A stretch of DNA of 64,000 nucleotides. Origin: Candidatus Thiodiazotropha sp. LNASS1. GTDB lineage: Bacteria; Pseudomonadota; Gammaproteobacteria; Chromatiales; Chromatiaceae. This document shows, one piece after another, positions 36,828-45,693 of this stretch (positions are counted from its first letter, which is position 1; the number at the start of each line of letters is the position of its first letter). The notes below the pieces were generated by a model. That model was not told the origin of the DNA and made no database searches. It saw only the letters and a list, made by a program, of their open reading frames with translations. The stretch spans positions 3,720,001 through 3,784,000 of the forward strand of contig NZ_OZ156465.1 in the NCBI RefSeq assembly GCF_964212655.1, written 5' to 3'. Position numbers and translations under genes: made by a program.

Positions 36828-38468
36828 ATGGAAGAACTGCGGCAAAACCTCAACTACCTGATAATCGACGATTTTGACCAGATGCGGGTCTCCTTTAAGG
36901 GGATGCTTACCAGTTATGGCGCAACCGATGTTACAACCTGTGCTTCGGGTGAAAAGGCTCTGAAGCTGCTGGCAAACAACAGTTATGACGTAGTGATATG
37001 TGACTATAACCTGGGTGATGGAAAAGACGGGCAGCAGGTTCTTGAAGAGGCGAGGTATCTCGGGTACCTGGGTCATGCGGCCACCTTTTTCATGATCACG
37101 GCAGAAAGCAATATGCCGATGGTGATGAGCGCATTGGAGCATCAGCCTGATGACTATATGGTGAAACCGATTAACCGGGAGGTGTTGCATCATCGTTTGA
37201 CAGTGGCCTTAAACAGAAAACGTCAATTGAAGGCGATTGATGATGCACTTATTCGTGATGACAAATTGTGTGCCATAGATCTATGTCGGGACCGCTGCGG
37301 TAAGGATCTCAAACAGCGACTCTATCTGGCTAAGCTTCAGGCAGAGCTGTGCTTGGATATCAAGCGTGTTGACGAAGCCGAAAAGATCTATCAAGAGATT
37401 TTGGCGATTCGTGATTTTCCCTGGGCTCGTTTCGGATTGAGCAAGATCGATTTTCTGAAAGACAATCATCACCAGGCGGAGGAGGAATTCAGAGCGCTGA
37501 TTGAACAAAACCATCTCTACCTCGAGGTCTATGATTGGCTGGTACGGCTGTTGGAGAAGAGAGGGGATACCGAAGAGGCGCAACAGCTGTTGCAAGAGGC
37601 GGTTGATTTATCCCCCAAAGCGGTTGTCAGGCAAAGGAAGCTTGGACAGCTGGCGGAGTGCAACGGCGATGCCGTCAGGGCCGAGAGGGCCTATCAGGCT
37701 GCCGTACGCTGGGGAAGAAATTCGTGTTTTGCCAGTGCTCAGGAATATAGGTGCTTGGCGAATATCTACCAAAACACTGGCCGCAGACCGAAGATGGTAA
37801 AGTTGCTCAGTGAAGGGCGTAAACGCTTCAGTCATCAGCCTGCAGACCGTATCCAAATGCTATGCGGCCAGGCGCTGGCGCAACATCATCAGGGCGTGAT
37901 GAAAGGTCTTGAAATCTATCTTGATGAGATAGTACGCCTGGTTGATGAGCATAAAAGGGATGTTACAGCCCATCATTTACTGGATGCTGCCGATGACCTG
38001 TTTCAATTGTCAAAATCCGATGAGGCGCAGGAGCTGTTAAAAGTACTGCTCGGCAATCACCATGATGATGAACGCTGGATAGACCGTGTCCGACAACTGA
38101 TGCTGCAGCATGGCAGGGATCATGCTATTGAAGAGTTGGTTTCTATAGCCAGGACTGAATTGCAGCAGATACATATAAAGTGTACCGAACTGCTACGTTC
38201 AGACAGACTGAAGCAGGCGATTACTTTGCTGAACGACACCATTGAGCGTTATCCAAGGAATAGAACGCTGATGTTGATGGCGGCGGGTGCAATGATCAAT
38301 TACATGCGTGTTAACGGTATTGATCCAGGTTACCATTTCAGGTGCCGATTCTCGCTTAACCGATTGCTTGAAAGGGATCACCAGGATACAGATGCGGGCC
38401 GCTTTCTTGATATGTTGAATAAGATTACACCGGTTTCAGTTGAGGAGGGTCTTGGTGGACAGAATTAA
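36828..38468 (+). CDS. Response regulator with TPR effector region
   Basis: 546 residues. The receiver domain (about 8-125) is complete: acidic pair Asp14-Asp15, phosphoacceptor Asp59 (ICDYNLG), a Thr in MITAES and a Lys in VKPI. From about 150 to 520 the protein is made of TPR-like helical pairs (DEAEKIYQEILAIRDFPWARFGLSK; DTEEAQQLLQEAVDLSPKAV), with no DNA-binding or enzymatic domain. It would work by protein-protein contacts that change on phosphorylation. It overlaps the next kinase gene by 14 bases. Confidence 0.9.
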   Translation: MEELRQNLNYLIIDDFDQMRVSFKGMLTSYGATDVTTCASGEKALKLLANNSYDVVICDYNLGDGKDGQQVLEEARYLGYLGHAATFFMITAESNMPMVMSALEHQPDDYMVKPINREVLHHRLTVALNRKRQLKAIDDALIRDDKLCAIDLCRDRCGKDLKQRLYLAKLQAELCLDIKRVDEAEKIYQEILAIRDFPWARFGLSKIDFLKDNHHQAEEEFRALIEQNHLYLEVYDWLVRLLEKRGDTEEAQQLLQEAVDLSPKAVVRQRKLGQLAECNGDAVRAERAYQAAVRWGRNSCFASAQEYRCLANIYQNTGRRPKMVKLLSEGRKRFSHQPADRIQMLCGQALAQHHQGVMKGLEIYLDEIVRLVDEHKRDVTAHHLLDAADDLFQLSKSDEAQELLKVLLGNHHDDERWIDRVRQLMLQHGRDHAIEELVSIARTELQQIHIKCTELLRSDRLKQAITLLNDTIERYPRNRTLMLMAAGAMINYMRVNGIDPGYHFRCRFSLNRLLERDHQDTDAGRFLDMLNKITPVSVEEGLGGQN

Positions 38469-39159
38469 GAGTGACAGGGATGGGGTCGATCTAAAATCGG
38501 CTTTTGCAATGGTGTCCCATGACATAAAAAACTCACTGGGAATATTACTCAAATTCATCGGTACGATTTCAGAGAGCAGTGAGATGGCAGGGTGTGCCGA
38601 AATTCGACAATGCGCTGATATGGAATATGAGGTGCGCAGGATCAATAACAATCTGGTTAAGTTGTTGACCCTGTTCAAGGTCGAGGAGGGGGTGTATCTG
38701 TTGAATGTGGATGCCCATTCAGTCAAGGATTTTCTTGACGAGGCACTGCTGGAGCATGCTGTCATAATGAGGCAAAAGGGGATCGAGTACGATATCGAGT
38801 GTGACCACGACCTGTATTGGTATTTCGACAGAAATCTGATGATGGGTGTTATGGGGAATGCGATCAGCAATGCCTTGCGTTATACCGGTGATAGAATTCG
38901 ACTGACTGCGGATGCGTCGCCCCATGGTTTGACTATTGGGGTCGAGGACAATGGCGAGGGATTTCCCAGTAATATGCTGGCACAACAAAGCGGATTCATG
39001 AATCCTGAGTCGGGCTTTATCACCAATAATACCGGCTTAGGACTCTTTTTTACCCAGACTGTGCTGGATCTACATCAGCATGACGGAGTTCGTGGCCGTG
39101 TTGAGTTGGCAAATCGTGCAGATCCTGGCGGAGGCGTCTTCTCAGTACTGTTACCCTAG
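38455..39159 (+). CDS. Soluble histidine kinase coupled to the REC-TPR regulator
   Basis: 234 residues from GTG 38455, which follows a GGAGGG site. The phosphoacceptor block is AMVSHDIKNSLGILLKF, the N-box is GNAISNALRYTG, G1 is DNGEGFP and G2 is NTGLGLFFT. There is no sensor domain or membrane helix. The 14-base overlap with the regulator gene indicates coupled translation and makes the pair cognate partners. It differs in subfamily from the divergent HisKA_3 kinase. Confidence 0.92.
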   Translation: MDRIKSDRDGVDLKSAFAMVSHDIKNSLGILLKFIGTISESSEMAGCAEIRQCADMEYEVRRINNNLVKLLTLFKVEEGVYLLNVDAHSVKDFLDEALLEHAVIMRQKGIEYDIECDHDLYWYFDRNLMMGVMGNAISNALRYTGDRIRLTADASPHGLTIGVEDNGEGFPSNMLAQQSGFMNPESGFITNNTGLGLFFTQTVLDLHQHDGVRGRVELANRADPGGGVFSVLLP

Positions 39160-39213
39160 GGATTCGTAGATGATTGGTGGCTGATCACTCAACGCTGGAA
39201 GTTCAGCCCGTTA

Positions 39214-40488
39214 CTAACCGGGTTGTTTGATTTTATCCTGTAACTCCTCTATTTCCGACGAGGTGCTTGCATTATGGTCATGGGCGTCATATTCAATGCG
39301 GTTTCGTCCCAGCTGCTTACTACGGTAAAGTGCGTCGTCAGCCCGCTTGATTAATTTATATTGGGATGGATAGTCATGAACCTCGGTGGCCACTCCAATG
39401 CTCAGGGTAAGATGTTCACCGACAGGCGAGTTGGGATGAGGTATGGCTAAGGCGGCAATTTCCTGTTTGATGCGCCTGGCAACTTTTTTTCCGCCGCTTA
39501 AATCCGTATTGGGTAGAATGATAATGAACTCTTCTCCCCCGTAGCGCGCGCACAGATCGCCGCCACGTTGTAGTGACGAATGGATTGATTTCGCCACTTT
39601 TACAAGACAGTCATCACCCTCCAAGTGGCCGAGGGAGTCATTGTAAAGCTTGAAATAATCAATATCACAGATCATCAGTGTCAATGGGGTTGAGTTGCGG
39701 CTGGCGCGACGGTATTCGGCAAGTAGTCGATCGATAAAATGACGGCGGTTCGGAATGCCGGTCAGCGCATCGATGATTGATTGCTGATGCATTTTTTTGT
39801 AGCTTGCGGATAGCTTTTGAGAGAGATTGGTGATTAACGCTATGCCGATCATGCCTATAACGATGTGGCCAATAACCAATCCCCAGATTGGAGCTGTATT
39901 GACATCGGGAATTGTGACGCTGATACCCCCGCGTATTTCTCCTTCTTCATACCCCTGCTTTTCATGACAGCGAAGACAAGCGCGAGTGGTAACCAAGGGG
40001 GCCATGTAGAAGAAACGCAATCCGTTTTGATCCTCAATCAAGTGGCTGTATTCTTGTGTGTCACCGGTCTCGAACATGAGAAGCGCTTCCCGTTCCAGGT
40101 CGGTGGGTTGGTTACTTGGGCGGATCGGGTTAAGACTGGTGATGTGTAACTGGATGCCGTTGTTATGCGCAGCGAGTTCCGATATTTGCCGGGTCATATA
40201 GGCTGGATTGATCAGGGTTAAGGTCAGTTCATCGCTTACCGCAATATCCCGGTTATCGATATCGAGATATTCGTTGGGCGGGGTGGATTCGGAGACGGGC
40301 ACATAGACACCGCCATGACTGGCACTCCAATCTCTGACCAGCTTGATATGGTCAAACATCAGGCGAGCGGCATCTTTCAGAAAATGGTGATGTTCATCTT
40401 GAGTGTGTTTGACGTTCCAGCCGAGAGAGATCAGCACCACCAAGCTCCAAGCGGTCAGAAGGATGATAGCTAATCTTTTAGAGTTCAA
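39214..40488 (-). CDS. Haem-c sensor (DUF3365/Tll0287-like) diguanylate cyclase
   Basis: 424 residues: an N-terminal membrane helix (about 6-24), a periplasmic DUF3365 domain with one CxxCH motif (CLRCH, 171-175), a second helix (about 200-222) and a cytoplasmic GGDEF domain. The active site is RYGGEEF, with the inhibitory I-site RGGD five residues upstream, so an active, feedback-controlled cyclase is expected. DUF3365 proteins bind covalent haem and likely sense redox state or a gas. The tail is Ser/Glu/Lys-rich. It is convergent with the kinase gene. Confidence 0.92.
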   Translation of the reverse strand: MNSKRLAIILLTAWSLVVLISLGWNVKHTQDEHHHFLKDAARLMFDHIKLVRDWSASHGGVYVPVSESTPPNEYLDIDNRDIAVSDELTLTLINPAYMTRQISELAAHNNGIQLHITSLNPIRPSNQPTDLEREALLMFETGDTQEYSHLIEDQNGLRFFYMAPLVTTRACLRCHEKQGYEEGEIRGGISVTIPDVNTAPIWGLVIGHIVIGMIGIALITNLSQKLSASYKKMHQQSIIDALTGIPNRRHFIDRLLAEYRRASRNSTPLTLMICDIDYFKLYNDSLGHLEGDDCLVKVAKSIHSSLQRGGDLCARYGGEEFIIILPNTDLSGGKKVARRIKQEIAALAIPHPNSPVGEHLTLSIGVATEVHDYPSQYKLIKRADDALYRSKQLGRNRIEYDAHDHNASTSSEIEELQDKIKQPG

Positions 40489-40592
40489 AAGCTTTCGCCG
40501 TTAGCGCTATTCAGTGCACAGATGAAAATTGAGGGGCGAGTCAGGTAGAGTATAGCAGCTAATAAGTCTTTAATTTTAAGATGTTATTTGGT

Positions 40593-40606
40593 CGAATATG
40601 TATTCG
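40593..40606. promoter_or_regulatory. Candidate ARG box upstream of argG
   Basis: CGAATATGTATTCG is a perfect palindrome with GAAT-N4-ATTC spacing, close to the ArgR half-site pair. It lies about 53 bases before the -10 element TATAAT (40659-40664). Confidence 0.5.
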
Positions 40607-40658
40607 CCGTCCGCACCTGTCGGGTGCTTCGCGACATATCATCTGATTCAAGATGGGT

Positions 40659-40664
40659 TATAAT
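40659..40664 (+). promoter_or_regulatory. -10 element of argG
   Basis: TATAAT, identical to consensus, 38 bases before the argG ATG. No strong -35 is visible at the proper spacing. Confidence 0.5.
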
Positions 40665-40701
40665 GGGCTGTTTCAAAAGCATCTTTTCTGGGAGATAGCA
40701 G

Positions 40702-41922
40702 ATGTCGAAAGATGGCATTAAGAAGGTGGTTCTGGCTTACTCGGGCGGTCTCGATACATCGATTATCGTCAAGTGGCTGCAGGATGAGTATCAGTGTGAG
40801 GTGGTGACCTTTACTGCGGATATCGGGCAAGGTGAGGAAGTCGAGCCAGTGCGCGCCAAGGCTGAGGCGGCAGGTATCAGGGAGATCTACATAGAGGACC
40901 TGAAAGAGGAGTTTACCCTTGACTATGTGTTCCCGATGTTTCGCGCCAATGCCATCTATGAGGGTGAGTATCTGCTGGGGACCTCCATAGCAAGGCCTCT
41001 GATCGCCAAGCGCCTGATAGAAATCGCCAACGAGACCGGAGCAGACGCCATCTCCCACGGCGCCACTGGCAAAGGCAACGATCAGGTGCGTTTTGAATTG
41101 GGCGCCTATGCATTGCGGCCCGATATCAAGATCATCGCGCCATGGCGTGAGTGGGATCTAAATTCCCGGGAAAAGCTCTTGGCCTATGCAGAGGCCAATG
41201 GAATCTCAATCGAGATGAAGCGGGAGGGCAAGAAATCACCCTATTCGATGGATGCCAATCTGCTCCACATCTCCTATGAAGGGTATGACCTTGAAGATCC
41301 GTGGAATGAGCCCGGCAGCGATATGTGGCGTTGGACGGTCTCCCCGGAAGAGGCCCCTAACCGGACAACCTATGTCGAGATCGGGTTTGAAAACGGTGAC
41401 CCGGTCTCCATTGACGGCGAGAAGCTTTCCGCGGCGGCACTGTTATTGAAACTCAACCAGTTGGGCGGTGAGAATGGTATCGGGCGAGCCGATATTGTGG
41501 AGAATCGCTATGTGGGCATGAAGTCGCGCGGCTGTTACGAGACACCCGGTGGTACGATTCTGCTCAAGGCGCACCGTGCCATGGAGTCGTTGACCCTGGA
41601 CCGGGAAGCCGCGCATATGAAGGATGAGCTGATGCCCCGGTACGCCAAGCTGGTCTACAACGGTTACTGGTTCACGCCGGAAAGGGAGATGTTGCAGGCC
41701 GCTATCGATCACACCCAACAGGTGGTCAATGGTGTGGTGAGAGTCAAGCTCTACAAGGGCAATGTGGACATTGTCGGGCGTCGCTCCAATACCAATAGTC
41801 TGTTCGATGAGTCGATTGCCACGTTTGAAGACGACGCCGGGGCCTACAACCAACAGGATGCGGAGGGGTTTATCAAGCTCAATGCCCTGCGCCTGCGGGT
41901 AGCCGCCTCGAAGAAAAAGTAG
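40702..41922 (+). CDS. argG: Argininosuccinate synthase
   Basis: 406 residues with the N-type ATP pyrophosphatase loop [15 protein letters not shown] and the family stretches [22 protein letters not shown] and [14 protein letters not shown]. It joins citrulline and aspartate to argininosuccinate in arginine synthesis. GGGAGAT precedes the ATG. It stands alone between a convergent-oriented cyclase and the peroxidase gene, with its own promoter, candidate ARG box and terminator. Confidence 0.97.
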   Translation: MSKDGIKKVVLAYSGGLDTSIIVKWLQDEYQCEVVTFTADIGQGEEVEPVRAKAEAAGIREIYIEDLKEEFTLDYVFPMFRANAIYEGEYLLGTSIARPLIAKRLIEIANETGADAISHGATGKGNDQVRFELGAYALRPDIKIIAPWREWDLNSREKLLAYAEANGISIEMKREGKKSPYSMDANLLHISYEGYDLEDPWNEPGSDMWRWTVSPEEAPNRTTYVEIGFENGDPVSIDGEKLSAAALLLKLNQLGGENGIGRADIVENRYVGMKSRGCYETPGGTILLKAHRAMESLTLDREAAHMKDELMPRYAKLVYNGYWFTPEREMLQAAIDHTQQVVNGVVRVKLYKGNVDIVGRRSNTNSLFDESIATFEDDAGAYNQQDAEGFIKLNALRLRVAASKKK

Positions 41923-41945
41923 CACCCTGACCTGTCTTCATGAAT

Positions 41946-41979
41946 AAGGCCGGGTATTATCGAATACTTGGCCTTTTTT
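41946..41979 (+). terminator. Rho-independent terminator of argG
   Basis: A 13-base stem AAGGCCGGGTATT with AATACTTGGCCTT (two G-T pairs), four-base loop, followed by a T-tract, 23 bases after the argG stop. Confidence 0.85.
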
Positions 41980-42318
41980 ATTTATTTCAGAGCGTTGTGG
42001 CTGTGGTTGCCGCAGTTCCCACCTTCGTATGTAAATTCCATTCAATGCGGAGATTGCCAATACCGGGGGAGGCTCACTGTCCATTTGGATACCCTCCCGC
42101 AAGATGCCGTGCATAGAATCACTATGTGGAGCCTGTATAACAATTTTACAATTCATTTTGCAGAGTGGGCTGTATACCAACAAAATCAATCATCTACGAA
42201 AAGAGCAGAGTGGCCGCTGGTTTAAGAAACCGTAGTCTCAGCCGATACCACTGGGTATGTCGTTTCGACTCCCGTTGTCAATTTGGGGGGGGAATCAATC
42301 AATGATCGGAAATATTCG
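41980..42318. other. Intergenic region before the peroxidase gene, with a G8 run
   Basis: About 340 bases with no convincing gene. It ends with eight consecutive G (42285-42292) in the 5' region of the peroxidase gene, 26 bases before the chosen ATG. The run is near the promoter or leader and could alter expression by slippage. Confidence 0.5.
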
Positions 42319-43260
42319 ATGCCGAGAGTATTTATACTAAGTATCCTCTTGCTGGCATCGCACCTGCTCAATCAGGCCATGGCCCTGCAACCCCTGCAGC
42401 CATTGCCTCAAGAAGTGGCCTATGACGAAGGCAAGGCACGATTGGGCAAGCGCCTGTTTTTCGATACCCTGCTCTCCAAGGACCGCAGTGTGTCCTGCGC
42501 CACCTGCCACGACCCCGATCACGGCGGCGCCGAGCCACGCCAGGTCTCCATTGGAATCGGAAACCAGAAGGGCACACTGAATGCGCCGACGGTTTACAAT
42601 TCATATTACAATTTCAGGCAGTTCTGGGATGGCCGCGCCCTTGACCTGAAAGAACAGGCAGCCGGTCCTCTGCACAACCCTATAGAAATGGCTATGACGG
42701 CTGAGGAGGTAGTGCAGCGTCTCAACGATCATGCCGAATATCCGCTGCTTTTTTCACGCGTCTATCATCAGTCTCGCGTCCGGTTCGAAGATGTCACCGA
42801 TGCCATCGCTGAGTTCGAGAAGGCCCTGTTTACACCGGACAGCCCTTTCGATCGCTACCTGAGAGGTGAAATTGAACTGGCGGCAGATGAAAAAGAGGGT
42901 TATCTGTTGTTCAGAACCATGGGTTGCGTCACCTGCCATAACGGTATCAATCTGGGTGGGAATTCGTATCAATATATCGGTGCGGTCAATCCGCTTGAGA
43001 AAGACGTTGAAGCCGGTGACCTCTATGCCCGTACCGGCGATCCCTTCGATCGCAACCGGTTCAAGGTGCCGAGCCTGCGCAATATTGAACTCACCTCACC
43101 CTATCTGCACGACGGTAGCAAAAGCACTCTGGGCGAAACGCTGGCGACCATGGCCTTCCACAATCTGGGGTTTGATCTCACAGCGGAGGAGAACCGTCAG
43201 CTGACCGCTTTTCTCAAGACGCTGACCGGCAAACGCCCTGCGATACTGGAGTCGCCGTGA
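42319..43260 (+). CDS. Dihaem cytochrome c peroxidase (CcpA/MauG-like)
   Basis: 313 residues: signal peptide (about 1-22), then two haem-c motifs, CATCH (60-64) in the low-potential domain and CVTCH (203-207) in the second domain. Family signatures RLGKRLFFDTLLSKDRS, LNAPTVYNSYYN, FWDGRALDLKEQAAGP and VPSLRNIELTSPYLHDGS are present. It reduces hydrogen peroxide to water in the periplasm with electrons from a c-type cytochrome. ATG 42319 is preceded by CGGAAA. Its stop overlaps the GTG start of the GGDEF-EAL gene. Confidence 0.92.
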   Translation: MPRVFILSILLLASHLLNQAMALQPLQPLPQEVAYDEGKARLGKRLFFDTLLSKDRSVSCATCHDPDHGGAEPRQVSIGIGNQKGTLNAPTVYNSYYNFRQFWDGRALDLKEQAAGPLHNPIEMAMTAEEVVQRLNDHAEYPLLFSRVYHQSRVRFEDVTDAIAEFEKALFTPDSPFDRYLRGEIELAADEKEGYLLFRTMGCVTCHNGINLGGNSYQYIGAVNPLEKDVEAGDLYARTGDPFDRNRFKVPSLRNIELTSPYLHDGSKSTLGETLATMAFHNLGFDLTAEENRQLTAFLKTLTGKRPAILESP

Positions 43261-45347
43261 GGCTTCAATTCAAGATCTATGTGGCATTGATTCTCGCCCT
43301 GCTGGCGGGATTGACCTTTTTTTATTCCAAGTCACGAACTGATGCGCTGCTGTCAGGTCATAATCAGGTTATCCATAATCTGGCAGAGATGGAGCTGATG
43401 AACAAGCGTGTGGACGAAGAGATATGGAGTACCGCCTACCGTCTCTATCACAATTATGATGAAGTGCACCGACTGATAAAGGAGATCAGGAATTTGGGGG
43501 GGGAGATACATGTCCTGGATTTCCTCGCCTCAGCGGAATACCGACCTTTCTGGGAAAAGCTAGACAAATTCAACCAGCTGTTGGAACAAAAGGAACAGGA
43601 CATCATCCGTTACGCCACACTCAATTCCCTGGTCAAGAACTCGGTCTCCCATGTACCGGGACTGACGCATCGCTACATAAAGAATTTCGTCAATGAAGAC
43701 CAGACGTACGTAGAGGACCTGTCGCAAGCGACCTCCCTCGTGTTTCTTGCCAGCAACGCTATGGATGCCGAGCTGCTGACCGGATTCAAGGAGGTGCTGC
43801 AAAGGCTGCAAGACAAGGAATTTGCCGATCCGGATAGAAAACGATTCAATCGGGTGTTTCTGTCGCATGCCCGAATCGTCGACAGATACCTGGCTCAGTA
43901 CGTACCGGTTTTTACGGGGATTCTCGATATCCCCATCGATAAAGCCCTGCATGGCGCCAGTGAGCTGTTTCTCGATATCAGTAAACGGCAGGCAGAGAGT
44001 GTCCATCTTTGGTCACTGTTGATCACGCTTGCTTTCATCGGATCCCTGGGCATGATCGTCGTTTTTTTGATCAACCTGGACAGGCGGCACAGGGAATTGT
44101 CGGATTTACATACCGCACTTGAGCAGGGTGCGACCATCGACCGTCTGACCGGTTTACAAAACCGTTTCGCTTTCGAGCGTTCACTCAAGACTGACACTGA
44201 GCAGGCGCTTATCATTATCAACATCGATGGCTTCAAACATATTAATAACTTTTACGGTCATGAGGCCGGAGACAGTATTCTTGTGCAGATGGCAGCGGTT
44301 TTACAGTCTGCCCTAGCCCCGTTGGGGCATGGATTGTTCCGCCTCGGCGGTGACGATTTCGGTGTTCTTGTCGAAGGTGGAACGGATGATCCGGAAATGC
44401 TCGCTCGTAAACTGATACGGACAATGGAGCATGCGCTTTTTAGCTTTGACGACAATCCGGTACCGATCAATGTGACTGCCGGCCTGTCAACAGTCGCCCC
44501 GCTACTGGAAACGGCCAATCTGACACTCAACCAGATCAAGCGTACCCGGATGAAGTTTCTCGCCTACGATCCTGATGTGGGTCAAAAGGCCAGGATGAGA
44601 GACAACCTGAGTATGATCCGCGTATTGAAAGAGGCGATCAACAATGACGCGGTCATACCCTATTTCATGCCGATCATGAATAATCGCAGTCAGTGTATTG
44701 AGCATTACGAATGTCTGGTTCGCGTCATGACCGAGGATGGTACGCTTCTACTGCCCGATGAATTTCTGTCTGTTGCGAGAGAGGGGCGTCTGAATGCGGA
44801 TCTGACACGGATCATGATTGAAAAGAGCTTTAAGGCATTTGCCGATACTGAGCTTGAGTTTTCGGTCAATCTTGCAATTGAGGATATTCTTGATCCGGAG
44901 GTGACAGAATTCCTGTTCCATCGACTTGAACAGTCACCCGGTATAGGACGGCGTCTGACTCTGGAGATACTGGAGAGTGAAGAGGTCAAAAGCTACGAAG
45001 CGATTGCGGATTTCGTCAGACGCTCGGCAGACTACGAATGCAGGATAGCTATCGATGATTTCGGCAGCGGTTACTCAAACCTGCGCCATCTATTGGAACT
45101 GAATATTCATACGCTGAAAATCGATGGATCGCTGATACGGAACATCATGGAGGATCCGCATGCCGCGCAGGCCATTCAGGCAATCACCACGCTTGCGCAT
45201 AAAATCGGCATCACTTCGATAGTTGCAGAATATGTATGCTCAAAAGAGATCCAGGCTCGGGTCAGCGAAATGGGGATTGAGTATTCACAGGGATTCCATA
45301 TCGGCCAGCCCCTGCCTCATTTACTTGAGCTGTCGAAGCTGGATTGA
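43257..45347 (+). CDS. DAHL-like sensor with GGDEF and EAL domains
   Basis: 696 residues: a membrane helix (about 6-24), a large helical periplasmic sensor (about 25-255) with a DALLSGHNQVIHNLAE pattern like the DAHL domain, a second helix (about 258-278), then GGDEF and EAL. The GGDEF motif is LGGDDF and lacks the RxxD inhibitory site. The EAL motif is ECLVR, and other phosphodiesterase residues are kept: NLAIED, LEILES, DDFGSGYS, LKIDGS, AEYV and QGFHIG. It likely degrades c-di-GMP. The GTG start overlaps the peroxidase stop (GTGA). An eight-G run lies in the coding sequence at 43496-43503. Confidence 0.9.
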   Translation: MRLQFKIYVALILALLAGLTFFYSKSRTDALLSGHNQVIHNLAEMELMNKRVDEEIWSTAYRLYHNYDEVHRLIKEIRNLGGEIHVLDFLASAEYRPFWEKLDKFNQLLEQKEQDIIRYATLNSLVKNSVSHVPGLTHRYIKNFVNEDQTYVEDLSQATSLVFLASNAMDAELLTGFKEVLQRLQDKEFADPDRKRFNRVFLSHARIVDRYLAQYVPVFTGILDIPIDKALHGASELFLDISKRQAESVHLWSLLITLAFIGSLGMIVVFLINLDRRHRELSDLHTALEQGATIDRLTGLQNRFAFERSLKTDTEQALIIINIDGFKHINNFYGHEAGDSILVQMAAVLQSALAPLGHGLFRLGGDDFGVLVEGGTDDPEMLARKLIRTMEHALFSFDDNPVPINVTAGLSTVAPLLETANLTLNQIKRTRMKFLAYDPDVGQKARMRDNLSMIRVLKEAINNDAVIPYFMPIMNNRSQCIEHYECLVRVMTEDGTLLLPDEFLSVAREGRLNADLTRIMIEKSFKAFADTELEFSVNLAIEDILDPEVTEFLFHRLEQSPGIGRRLTLEILESEEVKSYEAIADFVRRSADYECRIAIDDFGSGYSNLRHLLELNIHTLKIDGSLIRNIMEDPHAAQAIQAITTLAHKIGITSIVAEYVCSKEIQARVSEMGIEYSQGFHIGQPLPHLLELSKLD
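43496..43503 (+). repeat. G8 homopolymer inside the GGDEF-EAL coding sequence
   Basis: Eight G encode part of Leu-Gly-Gly-Glu at about residues 80-83. The surrounding AATTTGGGGGGGG repeats the run upstream of the peroxidase gene (42285-42292). Loss or gain of one G would truncate the protein early. Confidence 0.75.
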
Positions 45348-45693
45348 ACACTCTCGGCTATCCACTCTACCTCTCCCCAGCAGTGGGCCTTGTAAAAGCA
45401 AGCCGCTAACAGACGTAAATCTTAATCAGTTCGCAAATGAGCGCAATTTCTGTATTTTTTATCTATCCCATATGGAGCGGCAGGTTAGGGGCTGTGTTGA
45501 AACATGTTGTACAGCAAATAGATATCTTACGTTTATTCGCGTTCATTTGCGGACATGAAAAACATTCGCGAGTATTCGCGGTTTACTAATACCACTCGCT
45601 ATCGCCAGGTCACCGATTCAGTGACTGAATATTGTGAGTAATCAGGAGTTATTTTGTATCGGTTGCGACAATTCAGCAGTTGTCAGATCAATA
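45348..45693. repeat. Intergenic repeat element between the GGDEF-EAL gene and leuA
   Basis: 346 bases. Bases 45403-45450 (CCGCTAACAGACG...GCAAATGAGCGCAA) resemble the left end of the 28.07 kb element, and 45531-45586 (ATTCGCGTTCATTTGCGG then ATTCGCGAGTATTCGCGG) is its inverted counterpart. Bases 45540-45552 match 33405-33417 exactly. No gene seen. Confidence 0.55.

Noticed and set aside
41968-42225. 85-codon frame after argG
   Set aside because: It begins inside the argG terminator and shows no family pattern.
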